Positions 1 to 5,492 of a stretch of 5,564 nucleotides of DNA are shown piece by piece. How positions within the stretch are numbered: position 1 is the first letter of the stretch; each line of letters begins with the position of its first letter. Under the pieces are notes generated by a model. The model was not told the DNA's origin. It saw nothing but the letters and a program-made list of their open reading frames with translations, and ran no database searches. The position numbers were made by a program, and so were the translations under genes. The DNA comes from Hyphomicrobiales bacterium (GTDB taxonomy: Bacteria; Pseudomonadota; Alphaproteobacteria; Rhizobiales; Beijerinckiaceae), in NCBI GenBank assembly GCA_900299065.1, contig OMIJ01000188.1, positions 1 to 5,564 of the forward strand, given 5' to 3'.

Positions 1-15
1 AAAGTGTTCAGCGTA

Positions 16-21
16 AAAGGA
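16..21 (+). promoter_or_regulatory. Ribosome binding site of the class II aldolase gene
   Basis: The purine-rich AAAGGA lies 5 bases before the ATG at 27. It supports that start codon and shows that the gene is complete at its 5' end, although only 26 bases of upstream sequence are present and the promoter is outside the window. Confidence 0.7.
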
Positions 22-26
22 TTGTC

Positions 27-791
27 ATGACTGCTCAGACCCATCAAACTCTCGTCAATGCGCAGCCCGAAGAATTGCGTTTACGCGAACAAGTAGCCGC
101 CTGCACGCTCATTCTGAATGCGGAAGGCTTGATGGGTTATAGCGGCCATGTCAGTTCACGCCTGCCCAATCGGCCAGATCATTATCTCATCCAGCCCTTT
201 GAGGTAAGCCGGGCGGGACTCAAGCCCAGCGATCTTTTGATCTGTGATTATGATGGCAAGATTGTCGAAGGCCCCAAGGGCACGCGCGTACCTGCCGAAG
301 TCTATCTGCATGGCGAGATTTTACGCGCCCGCCCTGATGTGAATGCTGTTGCGCATTTCCACCATGATCTGACCAATGTGTTCACTTTGGTGGAGGGCGT
401 GCAATTGCTACCCCTCAAAAATCATTCGATCCGATGGGTCAGCGGCATTCCTGTCCATGCCGATCCCTCGCATGTCAGCGATTCCAAACTCGGCCATGCT
501 GTCGCCCAAACACTGGGTCCGCATCACGCAATGCAAATCAGAGCCCATGGCCAGATTATTACTGCAGAGTCTGTTCCGGCTCTTTTGATTGATTGTGTGC
601 ATTTTGTTGAAAATGCTGTGGCCATGTATCAGGCTGCTACTCTGGGCAAAGTTGTGCCATTGAGCGAGAGTGACATTGCCGCTTTCTCACGCGAATTCAA
701 ACGCAATCCCCATGTCGCCAAGCTCTGGATTTATTATGTCGGCAAAGGCCTTACTGCAGGCTATTTACCTGCCGATTGGGATCTCAGCTAG
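27..791 (+). CDS. Class II aldolase/adducin-family protein (metal-dependent aldolase or decarboxylase)
   Basis: This 254-residue cytoplasmic protein has the class II aldolase/adducin fold. Visible landmarks are the GHVSSR substrate-loop motif at residues 40-45, a Glu at 91 in the PAEVYLHGE segment, the HFHH segment with His110 and His112, and AHG with His174. By comparison with L-fuculose-1-phosphate aldolase, His110, His112 and His174 should bind a divalent metal and Glu91 should be the acid/base residue, so the active site looks intact. The family includes sugar-phosphate aldolases and also decarboxylases of aromatic and pyridine dicarboxylates, such as the 3-hydroxy-2-methylpyridine-4,5-dicarboxylate decarboxylase of vitamin B6 breakdown. 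The surrounding monooxygenase and hydrolase genes favour a catabolic decarboxylase or aldolase over sugar metabolism, but this is inference. The gene runs towards the minus-strand operon and its stop is 7 bases from that operon's last stop. The family call is firm; the substrate is unknown. Confidence 0.9.
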   Translation: MTAQTHQTLVNAQPEELRLREQVAACTLILNAEGLMGYSGHVSSRLPNRPDHYLIQPFEVSRAGLKPSDLLICDYDGKIVEGPKGTRVPAEVYLHGEILRARPDVNAVAHFHHDLTNVFTLVEGVQLLPLKNHSIRWVSGIPVHADPSHVSDSKLGHAVAQTLGPHHAMQIRAHGQIITAESVPALLIDCVHFVENAVAMYQAATLGKVVPLSESDIAAFSREFKRNPHVAKLWIYYVGKGLTAGYLPADWDLS

Positions 792-798
792 GCTTGAC

Positions 799-1482
799 TC
801 ACGCTTTGATCTGACGCCCCAGCATCAAAGCCTCCAGCTCATGCAAGGAGACCACTGTTCCATATTTGGCATGGATGTCGAAGAGATTGGCGCAATGGGC
901 GAACTGCGAGCGATCAAAGCAGCAATCATCGACAACAATTGTGTTAAAGCCATGAGAAAAACAATCGACCGTTGAAGCGCGCACACAGCCTGACGTCGAA
1001 ACCCCGCACACAACCACAGTATCAATGCAATTCTGCACCAGATAACTCGCCATTGGCGTCTGGAAGAAAACGCTGGCACGTGTCTTTTCCAAAATCCACT
1101 CATCCGCACGCGGCATGATCTGCGGCGGAAATTCATTGAACTTTGGCTCCGGACTAAGACTGCGTGTGCTCTTCGTTGCCTTACCTGCAAATAGATTATT
1201 ATACATATGCGAGCGCGTATAAATGACCGGGCGCTTTAATTCACGAAACAGATTAATGAGTTTGGCAATGCGCGGCATAGTCTCCCAGGACACAGGCCCA
1301 CAGGCTGGACCAAATTCGGCAATCGCCTCTTCAATGCTCAGACCCTCCGACCCCGTGAAGCCATAAGTGACATCGACCACGATCAAAGCCGCACGTTCAC
1401 CAATCTTAGCCTCGCCCATGAAACCTGCTTTTTCATAGGTCTTGAGCTCAGAGGCCGGAATTTGCTTCATCCAGTCTTTCAT
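799..1482 (-). CDS. Isochorismatase-superfamily cysteine hydrolase (N-carbamoylsarcosine amidase-like)
   Basis: This 227-residue protein carries the complete triad of the cysteine hydrolase branch of the isochorismatase superfamily: Asp37 in VVDVTYGF, Lys133 in LEKTRASVFFQT and the nucleophile Cys166 in GVSTSGCVRAST, with the usual cis-peptide region just before it. Known members hydrolyse C-N bonds, for example N-carbamoylsarcosine, maleamate, nicotinamide and ureidoacrylate. The N-terminal region of about 30 residues before the core strand and the GLSIEEAIAEFGPACG insertion resemble the N-carbamoylsarcosine amidase subgroup. The start ATG overlaps the stop of the preceding monooxygenase gene as ATGA, and no strong Shine-Dalgarno is visible, so translation is probably coupled. 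It is the last gene of the minus-strand unit. A role in cleaving an amide or carbamoyl group from a ring-opened intermediate is inferred from the context. The exact substrate cannot be read from sequence. Confidence 0.9.
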   Translation of the reverse strand: MKDWMKQIPASELKTYEKAGFMGEAKIGERAALIVVDVTYGFTGSEGLSIEEAIAEFGPACGPVSWETMPRIAKLINLFRELKRPVIYTRSHMYNNLFAGKATKSTRSLSPEPKFNEFPPQIMPRADEWILEKTRASVFFQTPMASYLVQNCIDTVVVCGVSTSGCVRASTVDCFSHGFNTIVVDDCCFDRSQFAHCANLFDIHAKYGTVVSLHELEALMLGRQIKA

Positions 1483-2678
1483 TGCGCAAACTCATTTAAG
1501 CGGAAACGTCCATAAGCAGCCGCTGCGCCATCCCATGTCACCGAATGATGTGCCGAGGCGGCATAGACATCGCGGAACTGTCGCTGCAAGACGCTGTCTT
1601 CATAAAGTGCGCGCCCGCCTGCTGCATTGAACAGACGCGAGACAGCGCTGATTGCCAATTGGCAGGCATAGGCGGCATTGCGTTTGCCCTGCACACCCAT
1701 ATGTTTGGTGACTTGCTCGCCGCGCTCCAGCACCTGCATGGTTTCACGGATCGCGCCCATATACATGCGCGAGGCCGCCTCAATCTCAGCCGCCGACAAG
1801 CCGGCGCTCATCTGTATGCCCATATCATCTGCCACCACTGTGCCACGCGAGCGGCGCGGGCCCGTATAGCGGAAATAATTATCAAGAAAGCCCTCGGCCA
1901 CACCTACAGCAACCGCTGTATAGCTCACCGCAGACACACCACCGCGCGGCAGACGCGTCACAGGCGCTGTATAGACAAGATGACCAGGCGCTGTGCCCTC
2001 ATCATAATCTTTTTTCAGCAGTACGCGATGATCAGGCACAAATGCCTGCTTCACCTCAAAGCTCTTGGAGCCCGTGCCCGCCAATCCCACCACATGCCAA
2101 TCATCAATGATGGTGAAATCTTTTTTGGGAATAAGCGCAAAAACACCTTCGCGCTTCTCATCGCCCTCATAGACATGACCGCCACAAATCACCCAATCGG
2201 CGTGATCAACGCCGCTGGAAAATCCATGGACAGCACTCCAGAGGATACCTCCATCAACACGTTTGGCCTTGCCAACAGCGGCAACGGCCACGCACACGCG
2301 TGCAGTGGAATCCTTGGCCCAGACATCATCTTGCGCTTCGAGTGAAAAAGCGGCGAGCTTGAGCGGATTATCTGCCAGCACCATATGCACCCAGGCTTGC
2401 GAACCACAGCCGCGCGCCAAAGTCTGAATAGCTTCACACAGAACATCATAGCCAAGATCATAGCCGCCATAACGCGCAGGCTGGCAGATCCGAAGCAGTC
2501 CATGATCAACGAAATCGCGAATGGTGGCATCAGGTGCACGGCGCAGCTCATTACATTCCTGCGAACGCTCCGCCAAAATCGGCACCAGGGCCTGTGCGCG
2601 CGCCAATATCTCCTCCCGCGTCTGGCGGATCGGAAGCGCTTCGCCCAGAACTGAATGAGCAGCAATATTCACATTCAT
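1479..2678 (-). CDS. Acyl-CoA dehydrogenase-fold flavin-dependent monooxygenase (HsaA / HPAH-C2-like)
   Basis: This 399-residue protein has the full three-domain acyl-CoA dehydrogenase fold: N-terminal helices to about residue 125, a middle beta domain to about 220 and a C-terminal helical bundle. Several features match the oxygenase components of two-component flavin monooxygenases (HsaA, p-hydroxyphenylacetate hydroxylase C2) better than true dehydrogenases. These are ARYGGYD at 68-74, the WSAVHGFSSGVDHADW segment at 147-162, WHVVGLAGTGS at 194-204 and a C-terminal FRDVYAASAHH segment ending at His377-His378. The family's active-site His lies in that last region. The catalytic Glu usual in short-chain acyl-CoA dehydrogenases is not evident. 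Such enzymes use reduced FMN or FAD from a separate reductase to hydroxylate aromatic or heterocyclic rings; no reductase gene is in the window. The ATG at 2678 is chosen because GGAG lies 6 bases upstream; a longer frame would need a TTG at 2705 without such a site. It lies 36 bases after the receptor gene and overlaps the next gene by 4 bases. Confidence 0.88.
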   Translation of the reverse strand: MNVNIAAHSVLGEALPIRQTREEILARAQALVPILAERSQECNELRRAPDATIRDFVDHGLLRICQPARYGGYDLGYDVLCEAIQTLARGCGSQAWVHMVLADNPLKLAAFSLEAQDDVWAKDSTARVCVAVAAVGKAKRVDGGILWSAVHGFSSGVDHADWVICGGHVYEGDEKREGVFALIPKKDFTIIDDWHVVGLAGTGSKSFEVKQAFVPDHRVLLKKDYDEGTAPGHLVYTAPVTRLPRGGVSAVSYTAVAVGVAEGFLDNYFRYTGPRRSRGTVVADDMGIQMSAGLSAAEIEAASRMYMGAIRETMQVLERGEQVTKHMGVQGKRNAAYACQLAISAVSRLFNAAGGRALYEDSVLQRQFRDVYAASAHHSVTWDGAAAAYGRFRLNEFAQ

Positions 2679-2684
2679 CAGCAA

Positions 2685-2688
2685 CTCC
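2685..2688 (-). promoter_or_regulatory. Ribosome binding site fixing the monooxygenase start
   Basis: On the minus strand GGAG stands 6 bases before the ATG at 2678, which decides against the upstream TTG at 2705. The same GGAG is the right arm of a small inverted repeat, CTCC-TTT-GGAG (2695-2685), so the site could be partly hidden in a short RNA hairpin. Confidence 0.65.
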
Positions 2689-2714
2689 AAAGGAGCAAAC
2701 GACAAGAATTGACC

Positions 2715-3737
2715 CTATTGCGCGATCTTGCGCAAACGATCAATCACTTTGGGAGGAGTCTTATAGGCCCGCTCAATGATATTTTGTAATTCCTGGCCTG
2801 TAATCGGCTCGGCCACGCCCAATTGCAGCTTATCCGCCTCGGCCAGAAAATCCTTGTCGGCAAAGGTCGCTTCAACGGCTGTGCGTAAAGCAACCAGGCG
2901 CTCTTGCGGCACATTGGGCGGAGCTAACACAGGACGCCCCAAAGCCAGCGGTGCAACGGCTGCCTGCCAGAGCAATTTATCCTCTTCATTGGTCACAAGA
3001 TCGGGAGCGAAGGGAACATTGGGCAAGGCTTTTTCCGGTGAGGCACCATATTGCACCAATAATTTGACCTTGCGATCGCCAATCCATGTCGGCCGTGTGG
3101 ACATCAGCGAATTGTAAAAGGCGCTGGGATAGCCATCAAGCTCGCCCTTTTCCATTGCTAACAAAGCATCATTCTGGCCAGGATAGCCAACGATGATCTT
3201 CATCTTAATGCCCAAAGTCTCGATCAACATACGGCCATAAAAACTCGGCGTCGAATTATTGCCCGATGAACCCAATTTCAATTCAATCTTGCGCGCATCT
3301 TCAAGAGTGTTGACAGGGGATTCATGCCAAACGGTGAGAATGCTTGTCTCTTTGCCCGGCGATCCCAGGTAATTAAACTTGGTCGCATCATAATCTGCTT
3401 CCTTTGTTCCATACAAAGGCTCGAAGGGCGTGTTGCTATTAGCAATCGAGATCGTACTGCCATCCTTGGGCGCGGTCTGATAAATATATTTGGTCGCAAT
3501 AATGCCGCCGGCACCTGTCATGCCTTTCACAATAACAGTTGGCTTACCGGGAATATGATTCCCAAGATAACGCGCCATTGTGCGCGCCAATAAATCATAG
3601 CCGCCGCCCGGACTGCCGCCGATGATAATGGTCAGCGTTTTGTCCTTGTAAAAATCCGATAAGGCATCGGCCGAGGCCTGTCCTGATGCAAGAGCAACAT
3701 ATAGGCCGCATAAGAGCCCCAAACTTGTTTTGATCAT
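2715..3737 (-). CDS. Tripartite tricarboxylate transporter (TTT/Bug) family periplasmic substrate-binding protein
   Basis: This 340-residue exported receptor starts with a Sec signal peptide: a Lys at position 3, a hydrophobic core at about residues 5-18 and an A-S-A cleavage site after residue 23. The mature protein has the marks of the TctC/Bug family: TIIIGGSPGGGYD at 36-48, the VKGMTGAGG loop ending at 78, GYPGQND at 184-190 and the ELDG segment at 199-202. Length matches the family (about 320-340). Family members bind carboxylates such as citrate, aromatic acids, nicotinate or amino acids in the periplasm and pass them to a TctA/TctB membrane complex; neither subunit is encoded here. The ATG at 3737 is preferred because AGAGGGG lies 6 bases upstream and the signal peptide begins directly. 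An extended frame to 3782 would add 15 polar residues that include repeat-array sequence. It is the first gene of the minus-strand unit and probably binds the compound degraded by its products. Confidence 0.92.
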   Translation of the reverse strand: MIKTSLGLLCGLYVALASGQASADALSDFYKDKTLTIIIGGSPGGGYDLLARTMARYLGNHIPGKPTVIVKGMTGAGGIIATKYIYQTAPKDGSTISIANSNTPFEPLYGTKEADYDATKFNYLGSPGKETSILTVWHESPVNTLEDARKIELKLGSSGNNSTPSFYGRMLIETLGIKMKIIVGYPGQNDALLAMEKGELDGYPSAFYNSLMSTRPTWIGDRKVKLLVQYGASPEKALPNVPFAPDLVTNEEDKLLWQAAVAPLALGRPVLAPPNVPQERLVALRTAVEATFADKDFLAEADKLQLGVAEPITGQELQNIIERAYKTPPKVIDRLRKIAQ

Positions 3738-3743
3738 TTCATG

Positions 3744-3750
3744 CCCCTCT
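3744..3750 (-). promoter_or_regulatory. Ribosome binding site of the TTT receptor gene
   Basis: AGAGGGG on the minus strand, 6 bases before the ATG at 3737, is a strong Shine-Dalgarno. It supports the internal start over the upstream in-frame ATG at 3782. The tandem repeat array begins at the very next base (3751), so the first repeat units probably lie in the untranslated leader or overlap the promoter. Confidence 0.7.
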
Positions 3751-3936
3751 CTTTGCCATCGGGTCAGGCATCGCTTGGCCATCAGCTTAGGTAACGCCTG
3801 GACAGCAGGTTAGGCAGCGCTTGCCTAGAGCGCAAGCTTGGTCTTTGGCAAAAGCGCAAACGGGGTCTTGGGCAAGAGCGCAGGCGGGGTCTTGGACAAG
3901 CGCGCCAATGAGCCTTTTGCCAGAAAGCCGGCAGCG
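3751..3936. repeat. Degenerate tandem array of about eight 23-24 bp units in the divergent intergenic region
   Basis: Read on the plus strand, a CTTGGCC-like word recurs at 3751, 3774, 3797, 3820, 3843, 3867, 3891 and 3914, giving unit lengths of 23, 23, 23, 23, 24, 24, 23 and 23. Hand alignment gives 17 of 23 matches between units 1 and 2 and between 2 and 3, and 20 of 24 between units 5 and 6. Units 4 and 8 are the most diverged. Several units carry a short dyad at the same place: CTTG-GG-CAAG (unit 6), CTTG-GA-CAAG (unit 7), CTG-GA-CAG (unit 3) and TTTG-G-CAAA (unit 5). A second block resembling AGCGCAGG or TTAGGCAGCG follows. The mixed 23/24 period breaks any reading frame, so the array is not a coding repeat. 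It fills most of the space between the receptor gene and the divergent hydrolase gene. It could be a set of regulator binding sites, a structured leader RNA or a decaying minisatellite; sequence alone does not decide. Confidence 0.75.
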
Positions 3937-3957
3937 AGGCTCCCAGATGAGGGCTGA

Positions 3958-3986
3958 TTGTACAAGCGGGCCGCGCAGTCTATCAT
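3958..3986 (+). promoter_or_regulatory. Candidate promoter of the plus-strand hydrolase pair, with a TTGTACAA palindrome
   Basis: TTGTAC at 3958-3963 and TATCAT at 3981-3986 are separated by 17 bases. This fits a sigma-70-type -35 and -10 pair: the -10 matches TATAAT at 5 of 6 positions, the -35 only at its TTG. Transcription would begin near 3993, giving a leader of about 25 bases before the ATG at 4017. The -35 overlaps the perfect 8-base palindrome TTGTACAA (3958-3965), which has the same TTG-NN-CAA form as the dyads in the neighbouring repeats. Regulator binding there could block or aid RNA polymerase; that is inference. Confidence 0.4.
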
Positions 3987-4006
3987 TCGGCATCTTTTTT
4001 CTGATC

Positions 4007-4010
4007 AGGA
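4007..4010 (+). promoter_or_regulatory. Ribosome binding site of the second isochorismatase-fold gene
   Basis: AGGA lies 6 bases before the ATG at 4017 and supports that start. Confidence 0.6.
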
Positions 4011-4016
4011 TCTGAC

Positions 4017-4661
4017 ATGGCACGTGTTTCCAGGCTTAACCCACATCTCCCAGCACAAACCACTGCCCTGATTATGTTTGATGCGCTCAATGGCTATCTG
4101 CATCCAGCCGACCCGGCCAAGGTCAAATTCCTCGCCGACCGTAACATTCTCCCCAATATGCAACGTCTGATCGCGGGAGCTCGCAAAGTCGGCATGACCA
4201 CGTTCTACCCTTCTGGCGCACATGCGCCCGATGGCTCGGATACTGTGGCCCGCCTGACGGATACAGACATGGATCTGGGCCAGGGGGGCGGAGCGGATAA
4301 ACCGATTGCACCGCGCTTTCACAAAGACTCAGAGGCGGCAGAAATCGCTCCGGAAGTTGCCCCCATCAGAGGTGATGTGGTCGTGCCCAAACATCGCTGG
4401 AATTCTTTCTTTCAGACCGATCTTGATCTGCAATTACGTGTGCGCGGCATTGATACCATTGTCATCTGCGGTGGTTCAACTGATGTGGGCATTGCCAGCA
4501 CAGTCTTTGCAGCGCGCGATCTTGATTATGGCATCGTGGTGGTCAAAGATTGCTGCTATTCGGCGCGCGGCAACAATAATGAATTTTTCATGGAACGCGT
4601 CTTCCCGCGCATGGGGCGAGTCATGAGCGTGGATCAAACCGTCGCACTCATGACACTCTAG
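4017..4661 (+). CDS. Isochorismatase-superfamily protein lacking the Cys nucleophile
   Basis: This 214-residue protein is a complete isochorismatase fold. It has a core strand ending in MFDALNGY with the conserved Asp22, the conserved Lys125 in VVPKHRWNSFFQT, and VICGGSTDVGIAST at 149-161, the usual active-site turn. In cysteine hydrolases the residue before V/I-x-x-S/T in that turn is Cys; here it is Gly158 (codon GGC, 4488-4490). True isochorismatases such as EntB and PhzD also have Gly there and cleave a vinyl ether without a covalent intermediate. So this protein may catalyse non-covalent hydrolysis, have another activity, or be inactive or regulatory. It is only distantly similar to the other superfamily member at 799-1482, which keeps the full triad. 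It is divergent from the receptor operon across the repeat array, and the dienelactone-hydrolase-like gene follows closely. Family assignment is firm; the reaction is unknown, and siderophore or phenazine synthesis is not suggested by the neighbours. Confidence 0.88.
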   Translation: MARVSRLNPHLPAQTTALIMFDALNGYLHPADPAKVKFLADRNILPNMQRLIAGARKVGMTTFYPSGAHAPDGSDTVARLTDTDMDLGQGGGADKPIAPRFHKDSEAAEIAPEVAPIRGDVVVPKHRWNSFFQTDLDLQLRVRGIDTIVICGGSTDVGIASTVFAARDLDYGIVVVKDCCYSARGNNNEFFMERVFPRMGRVMSVDQTVALMTL

Positions 4662-4679
4662 TTGAACAGAACTATGATT

Positions 4680-4682
4680 GGA
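4680..4682 (+). promoter_or_regulatory. Weak ribosome binding site used to place the dienelactone hydrolase-like start
   Basis: GGA lies 6 bases before the ATG at 4689. The other in-frame candidates, ATG at 4674 and TTG at 4662 immediately after the preceding stop, have no recognisable Shine-Dalgarno. The choice remains tentative. Confidence 0.4.
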
Positions 4683-4688
4683 TCATCC

Positions 4689-5492
4689 ATGCATGAGATC
4701 GAGACGCAAGACATCTTCTGCCGCAATGGCATGCCAGCCTTTCTGGCACGCCCCAAAGGCAATGGTCCCTTTCCCGTTTATATTTTCATGCATGAACGCT
4801 ATGGCCTAGTCGAGCATACTCGGGACCTTGCGCGGCGCTGTGCAAAAGATGGCTTTTTCGTTTTAGCCCCGGATTTCTTCTTCAAACACCCTGACAAGCA
4901 AGCGCTGAATGCCGGCAATTCACGTTATGACATGACCGATCCGGAGGCGATTGATTACCTCAATGCGACTCTCGCAAGCTTGCAGAGTGAGCCTTCTGCC
5001 GATCTTGGACGCGTGGCGATTGGTGGTTATTGCCAGACAGGGCGCCATCCTCTGGTCTTTGCCTCGCATGTGAAAATCTCTGCCGTAGTGATCTGGTATG
5101 GCGCCGCCTCCAAACGCGAATGGAACATTAACGAACGCCAACCCGAAACACTTGAGGATATGATTGCCAGACTGCCCTGCCCTGTGTTTGGCGCCTTTGG
5201 TGCAGATGATCACATCATCTCCCGCGAGGATGTGACACGCCTGCGCGACACACTCGAAGCCCATAACAAAAGCTATGACATTCACTTCTATCGCGGTGCG
5301 CCCCATGGCTGGCTGAATGACACAATGCCCGGGCGCTATCGCAAAGCACAGGCCGAAGCTGGTTGGGCCGATCAGCAAACATTCTTGACCCGCGTACTGG
5401 CAAAGGACTTCAACCCCGACCAATGCTTCTGGTCCTTCGATGCGGGCTTTAATGCCAGTTATGACTTCTCCAAAAATGTCCGTCTGGAGTGA
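4689..5492 (+). CDS. Dienelactone hydrolase-family alpha/beta hydrolase
   Basis: With the ATG at 4689 this is a 267-residue cytoplasmic alpha/beta hydrolase of the dienelactone hydrolase (carboxymethylenebutenolidase) family. The triad is visible as nucleophile Cys115 in GGYCQTGRHP, an Asp in FGADD (173 or 174) and His206 in GAPHGW. Glu36 in MHERYGL matches the conserved Glu that holds the resting Cys in Pseudomonas dienelactone hydrolase, and Arg79 lies near that enzyme's substrate-binding Arg. The agreement in numbering supports this start; ATG 4674 or TTG 4662 would add 5 or 9 residues. The family opens lactones of the modified ortho-cleavage pathway and related esters. The protein is about 30 residues longer than the classic enzyme, mostly at the C-terminus (about 240-267). 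The nucleophile motif reads Cys-Gln-Thr-Gly-Arg rather than the common Cys-x-Gly-Gly. It starts 27 bases after the preceding stop and is probably co-transcribed with that gene. The true substrate is unknown. Confidence 0.88.
   Translation: MHEIETQDIFCRNGMPAFLARPKGNGPFPVYIFMHERYGLVEHTRDLARRCAKDGFFVLAPDFFFKHPDKQALNAGNSRYDMTDPEAIDYLNATLASLQSEPSADLGRVAIGGYCQTGRHPLVFASHVKISAVVIWYGAASKREWNINERQPETLEDMIARLPCPVFGAFGADDHIISREDVTRLRDTLEAHNKSYDIHFYRGAPHGWLNDTMPGRYRKAQAEAGWADQQTFLTRVLAKDFNPDQCFWSFDAGFNASYDFSKNVRLE

Noticed and set aside
792..798. Terminator between the convergent aldolase and hydrolase genes
   Set aside because: Only 7 bases separate the stop codons, and I see no GC-rich hairpin followed by a T-run on either strand nearby.
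1545..2345. Long plus-strand open frame (266 codons) opposite the monooxygenase gene
   Set aside because: It lies fully antisense to a gene with clear family motifs, has no recognisable domain or Shine-Dalgarno, and is explained by the codon pattern of the real gene.
3738..3782. N-terminal extension of the TTT receptor to an ATG at 3782
   Set aside because: It would put 15 charged residues before a normal signal peptide and consists partly of repeat-array sequence. The ATG at 3737 has a strong AGAGGGG site.
3751..3936. CRISPR array or plasmid-type iterons
   Set aside because: The units are contiguous with no unique spacers of CRISPR length, and there are no cas genes. No replication initiator or AT-rich origin region is present to support iterons.
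3787..4023. Open frames of 64 (plus) and 78 (minus) codons across the repeat array, with 8-residue repeats
   Set aside because: The apparent peptide repeats come only from the stretch where the unit is 24 bp. Neighbouring 23 bp units break the frame, and the frames begin with TTG or GTG without ribosome binding sites.
4920..5423. Minus-strand open frame of 167 codons opposite the dienelactone hydrolase-like gene
   Set aside because: It is antisense to a gene with an intact catalytic triad and has no recognisable family features.
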